Counted from the first letter of the stretch, positions 40,891-49,562 are shown. The stretch is DNA of 64,000 nucleotides from Streptomyces brevispora (GCF_007829885.1 NZ_VIWW01000001.1:3410001-3474000), one strand, 5' to 3'. The notes: generated from the sequence alone by a model not told the origin. Numbers and translations: made by a program.

Positions 40891-42609
40891 ATGAGTGTGG
40901 ACACCAGAACGCCTCGGTTCGACGAACAACCCGCCCTGAGCATGACCAAGGTGGACTGCGACCCTGCGCAGGTCATCGTCAACCACGCCAGCTTCCGGGT
41001 GCAGCTCGCACCCGGCCAGCGCGCACGGCTGCGCGGTGTGACCCCCGCCGGTGCGCCCAGGATCCCCGCCATGAGCGGCCCCGGAGCGGGGCGCGGTCGG
41101 CGCGCCCCCGTCGTGTGGAGCGGCAGGTCCGCCCCCGGCGATCCCGGCGCCACCGGACTGCTCCAGGCCGTACGGAACTCCACCGCGGGCCGACCGGGCG
41201 GCACGGGACGCCCCGACACCGCGTACGACCCCTACGAGCCGTACACCTCGTACGAACGCGAAGGCGGTCGCGGAGCCGGCACCCAGGTCATCCCGCGCCT
41301 CGACGAGACCCAGCCCAACCCCGTCATCGGCGGCCCCCGGAGCGGCGGGCCGCTGCTGCCCCCCATGCGGCAGGCCGTCGGCGCCTTCGACCCCGTCGAG
41401 ACCGGCACCGGCCGGTACGCCGCGGACGGGTACGGCGCGGACGGGTACGGCGGCGACGGATACGAACGGGACCGGAGCCGGGACGACGACTTCGACGACT
41501 TCGACGTCACCGACAGCCGCGACCGGCGCCAGAGCGCCGACACGGTCCGGCACGCGTACTACCCCGGCCGCCGGATGAACCTCGGCGTCGTCCTCCTGCC
41601 CATGCGCGTCTTCCTCGGCTTCATCTCCATCTACGCCGGCATGGGCAAGCTCTGCGACCCCGTCTACTTCGACGGCGGCGACCGCGGCTCCATGGTCAAG
41701 TGGCTGACCTCACTGCACCCCTGGGCCCTCGCCGAACCCCTCCGCGACTTCGCGCTCTCCCACCCCGTGGGTGCCGGGCTCACCATCGCCTTCCTCCAGG
41801 TCGTCGTCGGAGTCCTCACCGTCCTCGGCCTCTGGCAGCGCGTCGCCGCCTCGGTCGGCGCCCTCCTGTCCGCCGCCCTCCTCGTCACCGTCAGCTGGCG
41901 CACCGTCCCCGTCTACGACGCGCCGGACATCATCTACCTCGCCGCCTGGAGCCCCCTGGTCATCGCGGGCGCCCCCGTCTACTCCGTCGACGGACGCCTC
42001 GCCGGGGAAGCGTGGCGCAAGCTCGGCCCCCGCACCGAGATCTGGGACCTCCGCCGCCGCGTACTGCGGCGCGGCGCCGTCGTCGCCACCGTCGTCGTCG
42101 GCCTCACCCTGCTCATCGGCTCCATGCTCGGCGGCGCCGTCCGCTCCTCCGGAGTCGTCACGGTTCCCGGGCCCAACGGAGTCCCGACCAACCAGCTCCC
42201 CGGCTCCCCGCTCCCCGGGGAATCCCGCAGCGGCAAGGCCTCCCGGACCCCGGCCGGCCGGCAGCCCGCCCCGTCCCGCAGCACCACTCCCCGTACCCCG
42301 TCCGCCAAGGCCTCCACGCCCGCCACCGACACCGTCCGGGAGTCGGGCCGGGCCACGGCCGGCACGGGCCGGCCGAGCCAGACCAGCGAGACCGGCCAGA
42401 CCCAGGGGACCGGTCGGCAGCAGCCCCCGCAGCAGACCACCCCCCAGCAGCCCCCGACCACCAGCTCCGGCCCCAGCTCCTCCGGCCCCGCCGGAGACTC
42501 CACGGCAGGCGGCTCGGACCCCGGGACCGGCTCCACCGGCTCCACCGGCTCCACGGACGGCTCGGCCGGAGCAAGCGGCCGCAATCCCATCGGCGGCCTC
42601 CTCGGCTGA
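40891..42609 (+). CDS. DoxX-like membrane protein with long hydrophilic ends
   Basis: A 572-residue protein. Residues 1-220 are polar and low-complexity (AADGYGADGYGGDGYERDRS). Residues about 225-400 form a four-helix DoxX/SURF4-like membrane domain: GVVLLPMRVFLGFISIYAGM, GKLCDPVYFDGG, AGLTIAFLQVVVGVLTVLGL and IIYLAAWSPLVIAGAPVYSV. A further membrane helix (AVVATVVVGLTLLIGSMLGG) precedes a Ser/Thr/Pro/Gln-rich tail ending in (GSTGST) repeats. DoxX proteins are tied to quinone and redox functions. The start is ATG 40891, six bases after TTAGAT, possibly leaderless. Confidence 0.85.
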   Translation: MSVDTRTPRFDEQPALSMTKVDCDPAQVIVNHASFRVQLAPGQRARLRGVTPAGAPRIPAMSGPGAGRGRRAPVVWSGRSAPGDPGATGLLQAVRNSTAGRPGGTGRPDTAYDPYEPYTSYEREGGRGAGTQVIPRLDETQPNPVIGGPRSGGPLLPPMRQAVGAFDPVETGTGRYAADGYGADGYGGDGYERDRSRDDDFDDFDVTDSRDRRQSADTVRHAYYPGRRMNLGVVLLPMRVFLGFISIYAGMGKLCDPVYFDGGDRGSMVKWLTSLHPWALAEPLRDFALSHPVGAGLTIAFLQVVVGVLTVLGLWQRVAASVGALLSAALLVTVSWRTVPVYDAPDIIYLAAWSPLVIAGAPVYSVDGRLAGEAWRKLGPRTEIWDLRRRVLRRGAVVATVVVGLTLLIGSMLGGAVRSSGVVTVPGPNGVPTNQLPGSPLPGESRSGKASRTPAGRQPAPSRSTTPRTPSAKASTPATDTVRESGRATAGTGRPSQTSETGQTQGTGRQQPPQQTTPQQPPTTSSGPSSSGPAGDSTAGGSDPGTGSTGSTGSTDGSAGASGRNPIGGLLG

Positions 42610-42629
42610 CCGCGACCCACCGCACGCGC

Positions 42630-42669
42630 GAGGGGCGGGCACCGGATCCATCTCCGGCGCCCGCCCCTC
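42630..42669 (+). terminator. Terminator of the DoxX-like gene
   Basis: GAGGGGCGGGCACCGGA (42630-42646) pairs with TCCGGCGCCCGCCCCTC (42653-42669) with one mismatch around a 6-nt loop. It is 20 bases past the stop and also faces the convergent nucleotidyltransferase. Confidence 0.75.
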
Positions 42670-42736
42670 TCGTATCTGTGGTGTGTGGTGCTGTGCGGTG
42701 CGGGGCGAAGGCAGGGCGAACGATGCCCCGGGCGGC

Positions 42737-43450
42737 CTACCGCCTGTCGTCCAGCTCCTTCGCCGCCTCCGTCAGGTCCTTGGCGGTGTCGATGGCCCGC
42801 CAGTACGCCCCGTGCGGCAACGGGTAACCGGCCAGCCTGCGTTCCCGCGCCAGCCGCGGGAACGTCGTCCGCTCGTGATCACCGAGGTTCGGCAGCAACG
42901 CCGTGAACGCGGGCGAGAACACGTACACCCCCGCGTTGATCAGATACGGCGACGGCGGCGATTCGATGAAGTCGGTGATGTGCCCGAACGCGTCCGTCTC
43001 CACCGCACCCCACGGAATCCGCGGACGGGCCAGGGCCAGCGTCGCGGTCGCATCACGCTCCGCGTGGAACGCGGCCATCTCACGCAACGAGAAACGCGTC
43101 CAGATGTCACCGTTGGTCGCGTACCAGGGCTGCTCCGGATCGGGCAGCCGGGCCGCCGCGTACTTCAGCCCGCCACCACGCCCCAGCGGCTCGGACTCCA
43201 CCACCGTCGTGACCCGCAGCGGCAGCACCGCGGCGTCCAGCCACTCCTGGAGCACCTCGGCCAGATGTCCGCACGACACCACCGCATCGGTCACGCCCTC
43301 GGCGGCCAGCCAGGAAAGCTGATGGCCGATGATCGGAGTCCCGGTACCAGGGATCTCGACCATCGGCTTGGGGCGGTCATCGGTGTACGGGCGCAGCCGT
43401 GACCCCTGGCCACCCGCCAGGATCACGGCCTGCGTCGGAAACGTATGCAT
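42737..43450 (-). CDS. Sugar-1-phosphate nucleotidyltransferase
   Basis: A 237-residue nucleotidyltransferase (NTP + sugar-1-P to NDP-sugar). The nucleotide-binding motif is TQAVILAGGQGSRLRPYTDD followed by RPKPMVEIPG. Other features are PIIGHQLSWLAAEGVTDAVV, VVESEPLGRGGGLKYAAARL, the metal-binding Asp in YATNGDIWTRFSLREM and LINAGVYVFSP. The short length and no C-terminal beta-helix suggest a GDP-mannose- or dTDP-glucose-pyrophosphorylase-like enzyme of the RmlA/ManC group, but the specificity is open. The ATG at 43450 follows TATGC. Its likely role is in cell-envelope polysaccharide synthesis. Confidence 0.88.
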   Translation of the reverse strand: MHTFPTQAVILAGGQGSRLRPYTDDRPKPMVEIPGTGTPIIGHQLSWLAAEGVTDAVVSCGHLAEVLQEWLDAAVLPLRVTTVVESEPLGRGGGLKYAAARLPDPEQPWYATNGDIWTRFSLREMAAFHAERDATATLALARPRIPWGAVETDAFGHITDFIESPPSPYLINAGVYVFSPAFTALLPNLGDHERTTFPRLARERRLAGYPLPHGAYWRAIDTAKDLTEAAKELDDRR

Positions 43451-43485
43451 GTCAGGCACGATATGCCGTGCCCGTGAGGGACCGG

Positions 43486-43899
43486 TCAGCTGAACTGCGC
43501 GACACCGGAGGCGAACGACGTGTCGCAGACGGGACGCGAGAACCGGTGCGCCCGCGTCGGACCGTACTGCTCGACCGCTGCCTTGCCCAGCGCCTTCGCG
43601 ATCGACATGCAGTGCCTCGCGAGCGACGGACGCCCCTCGACGGAACGCTGGAGATCCGTCAACGCGACGGCTGGGTCCTTCTCCTGGAGTTCCAGGAGCA
43701 GCCTGTCGCGCAGCATGTCCTGCGGGGTGCGCGGCTTGGCGGGCTTGGAGAGGGTCTGGGCCGACGCGGTGAGAACCTGCGAGTCGGAGTTGTGAGCTGC
43801 CCACGGCACGCGGGTGACCGCGAGGGTCCCGGACAGGACCATGACGACAGGCAGTACGAGAGCGAGAGTTCGGCCGATACGGCGCGCAGTGTGGGTCAC
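43486..43899 (-). CDS. Small exported or membrane-anchored hypothetical protein
   Basis: A 137-residue protein with an N-terminal hydrophobic helix (IGRTLALVLPVVMVLSGTLA) that is a signal peptide or anchor. The mature part (SKPAKPRTPQDMLRDRLLLE, VALTDLQRSVEGRPSLARHC, KAAVEQYGPTRAHRFSRPVC) has two cysteines that could form a disulfide. The GTG at 43899 (MTHTARRIGR) starts the helix. The frame is open to 43944 but the upstream part is arginine-rich with no ribosome-binding site. No family recognised. Confidence 0.7.
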   Translation of the reverse strand: MTHTARRIGRTLALVLPVVMVLSGTLAVTRVPWAAHNSDSQVLTASAQTLSKPAKPRTPQDMLRDRLLLELQEKDPAVALTDLQRSVEGRPSLARHCMSIAKALGKAAVEQYGPTRAHRFSRPVCDTSFASGVAQFS

Positions 43900-44057
43900 G
43901 CAGCGAGCGTAGCGGCCGGTGATGAATCGGCGACATTGCGTCACTCTCGCGAGGGATGGTTCGAGAGTCCTTTTCGAATTCTGTGTTGACGAACCGGAGT
44001 GAAATGACCGTTGTGCCGGGGATTTTGGCGTCCGCGCTCAAACTCCCCGAAACGCGA

Positions 44058-44090
44058 GTCGGCCCCGCACGGAGAACGTGCGGGGCCGAC
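44058..44090 (-). terminator. Terminator of msiK
   Basis: GTCGGCCCCGCACG (44058-44071) and CGTGCGGGGCCGAC (44077-44090) are perfect 14-base arms around GAGAA, 24 bases beyond the msiK stop. Confidence 0.85.
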
Positions 44091-44113
44091 GTCGTACAGC
44101 GGGCGGTGCGAAA

Positions 44114-45250
44114 TCAGTCGGTGAGACGCTCACCCGTCGAGCTCGCGAAGACGTGCAGCTCGTCCGGGCGCGGCACGACGTGCAGCTTGGTGCCCTTCTC
44201 CGGGACCGCACGGCCGCCGACACGGACGACGAGGTCCTTGTGCTCGCCACCGACCTCGGCAGCGCCGTAGACGAAGCCGTCGGCGCCGAGCTCCTCGACG
44301 ACGTTGACCGAGACGGCCAGGCCGGCCGGGGCGTCTGCGGAGTCCTTGGTGAGGGACTTCGCGGCGGCGCCGCCGTGCTCGACGATGTCGAAGTGCTCGG
44401 GGCGGATGCCGACCGTGACGGTCGTGTCGCCGCGGTCGGCGGCGGCGGTGAGCGCGGCACGGGAGACCGGGACGACGCTGTTGCCGAACTTCACGCCACC
44501 GTCGGTGATCGGGACCTCGATCAGGTTCATGGCCGGGGAGCCGATGAAGCCGGCCACGAAGAGGTTCGCAGGCTTGTCGTACATGTTGCGCGGCGAGTCG
44601 ACCTGCTGCAGCAGACCGTCCTTGAGGACCGCGACACGGTCACCCATGGTCAGGGCCTCGACCTGGTCGTGCGTGACGTACACGGTCGTGATGCCCAGCC
44701 GGCGCTGGAGCGAGGCGATCTGCGTACGGGTGGAGACACGGAGCTTGGCGTCGAGGTTCGACAGCGGCTCGTCCATGAGGAAGACCTGCGGCTCACGCAC
44801 GATGGCGCGGCCCATCGCGACACGCTGACGCTGACCACCGGAGAGCGCCTTCGGCTTGCGGTCCAGGTACTCGGTGAGGTCCAGCATCTTGGCGGCCTCT
44901 TCGACCTTCGCCCGGATCTCGGTCTTGTTGATACCGGCGATCTTCAGCGCGAAGCCCATGTTGTCCGCGACGGACATGTGCGGGTAGAGCGCGTAGTTCT
45001 GGAACACCATCGCGATGTCCCGGTCCTTCGGCGGCAGGTGCGTGACGTCGCGGTCACCGATGCGGATCGCGCCACCGTTGACGTCCTCAAGACCCGCGAG
45101 CATGCGCAGGGAGGTCGACTTGCCACAACCGGAAGGACCGACGAGGACGAGGAACTCGCCGTCCTCGATGTCGATCTCGAGCTGGTCAACCGCGGGCTTC
45201 GTGGAGCCGGGGTATACGCGGGACGCCTTGTCGAACGTGACACTGGCCAT
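44114..45250 (-). CDS. msiK: Multiple-sugar ABC importer ATPase MsiK
   Basis: A 378-residue MalK/UgpC-type ATPase that energises several carbohydrate importers in Streptomyces. The nucleotide-binding domain has Walker A LVGPSGCGKSTSLRMLAG, Q-loop AMVFQNYALYPHMSVADN, ABC signature ALSGGQRQRVAMGRAI, Walker B VFLMDEPLSNLDAKLR and the H-loop TTVYVTHDQVEALTMGDR. The C-terminal OB-type regulatory domain has GFIGSPAMNLIEVPI and VGIRPEHFDIVEH. It is an orphan ATPase gene with no permeases nearby, exactly what is expected of MsiK (SCO4240 in my memory). A DasR-like site precedes it. Confidence 0.93.
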   Translation of the reverse strand: MASVTFDKASRVYPGSTKPAVDQLEIDIEDGEFLVLVGPSGCGKSTSLRMLAGLEDVNGGAIRIGDRDVTHLPPKDRDIAMVFQNYALYPHMSVADNMGFALKIAGINKTEIRAKVEEAAKMLDLTEYLDRKPKALSGGQRQRVAMGRAIVREPQVFLMDEPLSNLDAKLRVSTRTQIASLQRRLGITTVYVTHDQVEALTMGDRVAVLKDGLLQQVDSPRNMYDKPANLFVAGFIGSPAMNLIEVPITDGGVKFGNSVVPVSRAALTAAADRGDTTVTVGIRPEHFDIVEHGGAAAKSLTKDSADAPAGLAVSVNVVEELGADGFVYGAAEVGGEHKDLVVRVGGRAVPEKGTKLHVVPRPDELHVFASSTGERLTD

Positions 45251-45302
45251 GCTGAATCTTCTCCTCCACCGGCAGGAACGTGCCGGACGATCCGAGTAAG
45301 GG

Positions 45303-45318
45303 AGTGGTCTGGTCCACT
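45303..45318. promoter_or_regulatory. DasR-like (dre) site upstream of msiK
   Basis: AGTGGTCTGGTCCACT matches the DasR-responsive element A(C/G)TGGTCTAGACCA(C/G)T at 14 of 16 positions and lies 53 bases upstream of the msiK ATG. DasR is the GlcNAc-sensing GntR repressor of chitin and sugar uptake genes. The site is seen; its control of msiK is inferred. Confidence 0.55.
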
Positions 45319-45360
45319 TGAGTGAACCTTCAGCGACGCTACCTGGCCATTTCGAATCTG

Positions 45361-46050
45361 TCAGTAGTTCTTGGCGGCGGAATGTTCCCTGGCGGGACCG
45401 GAAACCGCCGCCCGGTCCCGCGTCACCGACAACTTCACGGGTGTCACCCCCGCCGGCAGCGGCCGAGACCATCGCACGTCCAACGGCAGCGACTGCTTCG
45501 CCAGCGTCACCAGCCCCGTGCCGGGCCGCTCCGGGTCCTCCACCCACCGGAAGCCGGTCCGGACGTACGTCGCCGAATCCCGTGACCGATGCTTCCTCTT
45601 TTGCCGCGGATGCTTCGCCGACTGCTTGAAGAACCGGGTGAAGGCCCCGTCCAGATGCCGCAATGACTGCTGCAGCACCGTCGACGACACCTCACCCAGC
45701 CAGGACGTCTCCGGCGCCTGCCGCCACCCCGTCAACGCACGGCAGGTCTCGGCGAACCCCACCGACACCCGATGCCGTTCCCAGGCGCCTGCTCGCAGTG
45801 CCAGCCCCTCGTTGTAGACCCAGCGACAGGCCCCGAAGGTCTTCTTCAGCTGCTCGGCCTGCGATGGGGCCGGATAGAAGCGGTACCGGTAGACGCGCTG
45901 CCGGGTGCCGGGTTCCATGGCTCTGCTCTTCATGGCGGTCGCCGCCCGGCCGTGGTGCTTCTTGCGGTCGGCGATGCCCAGTGCCTCGCGCTTGATGCGC
46001 TTGGCACCGTCACCCGTCACGCGTGCCGGCCGGTCTGCGGTGTCCGTCAT
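45361..46050 (-). pseudogene. TnpB-like (IS605/IS607 OrfB) gene, C-terminally truncated
   Basis: A 229-residue frame with the N-terminal helix-turn-helix part of TnpB: QRVYRYRFYPAPSQAEQLKK, TFGACRWVYNEGLALR, SWLGEVSSTVLQQSLRHLDG, AFTRFFKQ. It continues with SATYVRTGFRWVEDPERPGT and VTPVKLSVTRDRA, then ends at a TAG 12 codons later. Full TnpB proteins are about 400 residues and carry a RuvC-like DED nuclease plus a zinc finger. Both are missing, so this is a remnant. No TnpA transposase is nearby. It sits between msiK and a tRNA gene. Confidence 0.7.
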
Positions 46051-46209
46051 GATGCGCTCCCCCCGACCGTCCGATATCCGGATCAGTACGTCAGTGTTCT
46101 TAACGCACGGATGCTCGGGCGGTTACGGGGCTGCGGAACATCGTGGATCGGTGAGGGGGGTGCTGTGTAGAGTGAGGGCTCGCGCGCGTACTTGTTAATC
46201 GCACGCGAT

Positions 46210-46283
46210 GCCGCCTTAGCTCAGCTGGCTAGAGCAATTGATTTGTAATCAATAGGTCGTCGGTTCGACTCCGACAGGCGGCT
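46210..46283 (+). tRNA. tRNA-Thr (anticodon TGT)
   Basis: The full cloverleaf is visible: acceptor arms GCCGCCT and AGGCGGC, D-arm AGCTCAGCTGGCTAGAGC, anticodon stem ATTGA/TCAAT with loop TTTGTAA (anticodon TGT, reading ACA), a 5-base variable region, T-arm GTCGGTTCGACTCCGAC and discriminator T. The CCA end is not encoded. It is 74 bases long. A strong terminator follows at once. Confidence 0.96.
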
Positions 46284-46288
46284 CAAAC

Positions 46289-46321
46289 ACCAGGTCAGCA
46301 TCTTGCTGACCTGGTTTTTTT
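46289..46321 (+). terminator. Intrinsic terminator of the tRNA-Thr gene
   Basis: ACCAGGTCAGC (46289-46299) and GCTGACCTGGT (46305-46315) pair perfectly around ATCTT and are followed by a T-run, a textbook rho-independent terminator, rare in this GC-rich sequence. Confidence 0.93.
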
Positions 46322-46431
46322 GTTCAGCCGGACCGTGGCCGTCCAGCAGTGGGACCGGGTTCGCGACAGGCGCCTGTCCATCGTGCCGGAGCGATGTGGC
46401 GGCGTTCGTTCCCCTGCCGTCCGGGCCTGGC

Positions 46432-47832
46432 TCACCCCCGCCCCGACACCCGGTCCGCGATCCTGGCGATCGGGTCGGTGTCCGCGCGGGGTGAGGTGAG
46501 TTCGCGGCGGTCGGCGGCGCGGTAGGCGGCGTACATGCCGTGGACGCCGAGCCAGCGCAGGGGTTCCGGTTCCCAGCGGCGGACCTTGTGGTTGACCCAG
46601 GGAAGCGTGGTCAGTTCGGTGGGGCCGGACTGACCGGAGTCCTGCTGGATCAGGTCGCGCAGGGTGCGGGCGGCGAGGTTGGTGGTGGCGACGCCGGAGC
46701 CGACGTAGCCGCCCGCCCAGCCGAGGCCGGTGGAGCGGTCCAGGGTGGCGGTGGCGCACCAGTCGCGGGGGACGCCGAGGACGCCGGACCAGGCGTGGGC
46801 GATGGGGGTGCCGGCGGTGGTGGGGAAGAGGCGGACGAGCAGGTCGCGGAGGGCCTCGATGGTGGCGGGCTGGGTGCGGCCGTCGTTGTCGGTGGCCGAG
46901 CCGTAGCGGTACGGGATGCCGCGGCCGCCCAGTGCGATGCGGCCGTCGGCGGTGCGCTGGGCGTACATGTAGGCGTGGGCCATGTCGCCGAGGGTTTCGC
47001 GGCCCTCCCAGCCGATGGTTTCCCAGAGGGAGTCGGGGAGCGGCTCGGTGACGATCATGGAGGAGTTCATCGGGAGCCAGGTGCGCTTCTGGCCCTTGAT
47101 GCCCGCCGTGAAGCCTTCGGTGCAGCGCAGTACGTAGGGGGCGCGGACCGTGCCGTACGGGGTGATGGCGTGTTTGGGCTTGATCTCGGTGACGGGCGTC
47201 GACTCGTGGATCGTGACGCCGAGGGCCTCCACGACGTCGGCGAGGCCCTTGACGAGTTTGGCGGGGTGCAGGCGGGCGCCGTGCGGGGTCCAGGAGGAGC
47301 CGACGGCTCCGGTGACGTGGACGCGTGCGGCGGTCTCGCGGGCGCCGTGCAGGGTGCGGTCGGTCTCGCCGAAGGCGATCTCGACGGAGTGGAAGTGCTT
47401 GAGGCGGGCGAGCTGCGCCGGGGTGCAGGCGACTTCGAGGACACCGCCCCGGTGGATGTCGGCGTCGATCCCCTCTTCGTCGGCGACCCGGATGACCTCG
47501 GCGACGGTGTCGTTCATGGCCTGCTGGAGGCGGACGGCTGCTTCGTGGCCGTGGAGTCTGGCGTACCGGTCGCGGCCCGCGATGCCGTTGTAGAGCCAGC
47601 CGCCGTTGCGTCCGGAGGCGCCGTAGCCGCAGAACTTGGCTTCCAGGACGGTGATGTTGAGGAAGGGGACGGCCTTCTTGAGGTAGTACGCCGTCCAGAG
47701 TCCGGTGTATCCGCCGCCGACGATGCAGACGTCGGCGGTGGTGTCACCGGGCAGGGGTTCGCGGGGGGTGGGGGTGCCCTGGTCCGCGTACCAGAAGGAT
47801 ATGCCGCCGTTGACGGTGCTGACGGTGCTCAT
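46432..47832 (-). CDS. FAD-dependent amine oxidase/deaminase of the DAO family
   Basis: A 466-residue flavoprotein. The Rossmann FAD motif is ADVCIVGGGYTGLWTAYYLK, followed by TVLEAKFCGYGASGRNGGWL, as in DAO-family enzymes such as gamma-glutamylputrescine oxidase (PuuB). The substrate domain includes GGVLEVACTPAQLARLKHFH and HPAKLVKGLADVVEALGV. The C-terminal FAD contact is AWSGVLGVPRDWCATATLDR, then GLGWAGGYVGSGVATTNLAA. The start is ATG 47832 (MSTVSTVNGGISFWYADQG) with AGGGGC before it. Its likely role is oxidative deamination of a polyamine or amino-acid derivative; the exact substrate is unknown. Confidence 0.87.
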   Translation of the reverse strand: MSTVSTVNGGISFWYADQGTPTPREPLPGDTTADVCIVGGGYTGLWTAYYLKKAVPFLNITVLEAKFCGYGASGRNGGWLYNGIAGRDRYARLHGHEAAVRLQQAMNDTVAEVIRVADEEGIDADIHRGGVLEVACTPAQLARLKHFHSVEIAFGETDRTLHGARETAARVHVTGAVGSSWTPHGARLHPAKLVKGLADVVEALGVTIHESTPVTEIKPKHAITPYGTVRAPYVLRCTEGFTAGIKGQKRTWLPMNSSMIVTEPLPDSLWETIGWEGRETLGDMAHAYMYAQRTADGRIALGGRGIPYRYGSATDNDGRTQPATIEALRDLLVRLFPTTAGTPIAHAWSGVLGVPRDWCATATLDRSTGLGWAGGYVGSGVATTNLAARTLRDLIQQDSGQSGPTELTTLPWVNHKVRRWEPEPLRWLGVHGMYAAYRAADRRELTSPRADTDPIARIADRVSGRG

Positions 47833-47893
47833 GTTGCCCCTGCTTGTCCGTGTGGCTGTCCGGCTGTGGAAGGTGGTGCCTTGTGCCGGGACG

Positions 47894-48568
47894 TTACTGG
47901 GCCGGGGCGGGTTTCGTCTTGTCCCGGCCACGGGTCAGTGGGTAGCAGGCGAGCCCGATGAGTACGGCGCTGAAGTGGCCGATGTCGGTGAAGGCGGCCC
48001 TGGTGAAGAGGGGGACGCCGTAGATGACGAGGACGGCGAAGAGGTAGAAGTACCGCCAGGGGCGCGGGACGTAGTAGGTGAGGACGGCCACGACGCCCGC
48101 GAGCGCGTAACTGACGCCCACGTCGAGGGTGCTGGCGGCGGTCTGAGGTGCGTGGCCGTGCCGGATGGCCCAGGCGAGGACGCCTTCGCTGACGAAGGTG
48201 GCGAGGATGTGGGCGGCGGCGGCGACGGCGAGCCAGCGCAGGGTGCCGAGGCGGCGTTCGGCGGGGGCGTGGAAGGCGGTGTAGAGGACGGCGTAGGGGA
48301 TCCATCCGCCGCCGTCGATCCAGAGGGCGCTGCTGATCAGGACGCGTACGGGGTTCTGGGAGAGCTCGTGGATGTTGGTGGAGCGCTGGCGGAGGAAGTC
48401 CTCTTCGATGTCCGGTGACATCTGGTGGATGATGACGGTGGTGACGAAGAGGGCCGTCAGCCAGATGTAGGTGCCGGGGGCGCTGCGGATCCATGAGCCG
48501 GCGCCGCGGATCCACGTGACGGGTGCTGAGGGGGTCCTCGTGGGCGGGACGGGCTGGCTCGGGGTCAT
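47894..48568 (-). CDS. Rhomboid-like membrane protein
   Basis: A 224-residue protein with six predicted membrane helices: TYIWLTALFVTTVIIH, SSALWIDGGGWIPYAVLYTA, LRWLAVAAAAHILATFVSEG, VSYALAGVVAVLTYYV, YFYLFAVLVIYGVPLF and FSAVLIGLACYPLT. The pattern HAPAERRLG, DVGVSYALAG and DIGHFSAVLIG resembles rhomboid proteases, with a possible catalytic serine in G-V-S-Y and histidine in G-H-F. It may thus be active, although many relatives are called only rhomboid-like. The start is ATG 48568; GTG 48583 is an alternative. It is divergent from the kinase gene. Confidence 0.78.
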   Translation of the reverse strand: MTPSQPVPPTRTPSAPVTWIRGAGSWIRSAPGTYIWLTALFVTTVIIHQMSPDIEEDFLRQRSTNIHELSQNPVRVLISSALWIDGGGWIPYAVLYTAFHAPAERRLGTLRWLAVAAAAHILATFVSEGVLAWAIRHGHAPQTAASTLDVGVSYALAGVVAVLTYYVPRPWRYFYLFAVLVIYGVPLFTRAAFTDIGHFSAVLIGLACYPLTRGRDKTKPAPAQ

Positions 48569-48601
48569 AGCCGATTGACGCACGCTCCTACGATCGGGGG
48601 C

Positions 48602-49531
48602 GTGATTGACATTCCGGATGCCCTGATCGCCACTCAGTCCAAGTACAACGGTGAGGCCGGGCGTGCGTTCCTCGCCGCGTTGCCGGGGATGGCCGCGGAG
48701 TTCCTGGAGCGGTGGGGGCTGCGCCGGGATGGCGAGGCGTTGTACGGGGTGTGCGCGCTGGTGCTACCGGTGGTGCGGGTGGCGGACGGGCGTCCTGCGG
48801 CGTTGAAGTTGCAGTCGGTGGACGCGGAGACGGTGGGCGAGCCGGTCGCGCTGCGGGTGTGGGGCGAGGCGTCGGCGGGTGCGGTCGGGTTGCTGGACCA
48901 CGACGCGGCGACGGGGACGATGCTGCTGGAGCGGCTGGACGGGCATCGTTCCCTGTCGGGTACGGCCGATGCGCGGGAAGCGGTGCGGGTCGTCGCGGAG
49001 CTGCTGGCGGGGCTGACGGCGGTGCGGGCCCCGGCGGGGTGCGGGCTGCGGGGGCTGGGTGAGGTGTCGGCGCGGATGCTGGCGGCGGCTCCGGGGGCGG
49101 TGGGGCTGCTGGTGGACGAGGGGGAGCGGCGGCTGTTGACGGACTGCGCCGCGGCGGTACGGGAGGTGGTGGGGGAGCCGGGGGACCGGTTGCTGCACTG
49201 GGATCTGCATTTCGGCAATGTGCTGGCCGGTCAGGCCGGGCCGGGCGGTCAGGCCGGGCCGGGCGGGCGGTGGGTCGCCATCGATCCGAAGCCGTTGGCC
49301 GGTGATCCGGGGTTCGAGCTGCTTCCGGCGCTGGTCGACCGGTTCGACGCCGGGACGGTGGGGTGGCGGTTCGATCTGTTGACGGAGGTACTGGGGCTGG
49401 ACCGGGGGCGGGCGCGGGCGTGGACGCTGGGGCGGGTGTTGCAGAACGCGTGCTGGGGTGCCGAGGACGGTGCGCGTCGGCTGGAGCCGGAGCAGGCCGA
49501 GCTCGCGCGGCGGTTGCTGGGCCGGGAGTAG
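48602..49531 (+). CDS. Streptomycin 6-kinase-like phosphotransferase
   Basis: A 309-residue aminoglycoside/hydroxyurea phosphotransferase-family protein (APH(6)-like). Visible features are FLERWGLRRDGEALYGVCAL, PAALKLQSVDAETVGEPVAL with the conserved Lys, GTMLLERLDGHRSL, the catalytic loop LLHWDLHFGNVLAG and the metal Asp in WVAIDPKPLAGDPGFELLPA. A Gln-Ala-Gly-Pro-Gly-Gly duplication follows the catalytic loop. TACGAT ends seven bases before the GTG, suggesting a leaderless transcript. True resistance function is uncertain; many chromosomal members act on unknown small molecules. Confidence 0.83.
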   Translation: MIDIPDALIATQSKYNGEAGRAFLAALPGMAAEFLERWGLRRDGEALYGVCALVLPVVRVADGRPAALKLQSVDAETVGEPVALRVWGEASAGAVGLLDHDAATGTMLLERLDGHRSLSGTADAREAVRVVAELLAGLTAVRAPAGCGLRGLGEVSARMLAAAPGAVGLLVDEGERRLLTDCAAAVREVVGEPGDRLLHWDLHFGNVLAGQAGPGGQAGPGGRWVAIDPKPLAGDPGFELLPALVDRFDAGTVGWRFDLLTEVLGLDRGRARAWTLGRVLQNACWGAEDGARRLEPEQAELARRLLGRE

Positions 49532-49562
49532 GGGGAGCCGGGGTGCTGTCTACGCTGCCCTC

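Noticed and set aside
41771..43402. Pro/Ser-rich plus-strand frame over the DoxX-like gene end
   Set aside because: It is in a different frame from the DoxX-like protein and crosses into the opposite-strand nucleotidyltransferase. No domain sense.
46210..46283. tRNA-Thr as an occupied attachment site
   Set aside because: No second copy of the tRNA 3' end was found in the window and no integrase gene is present.
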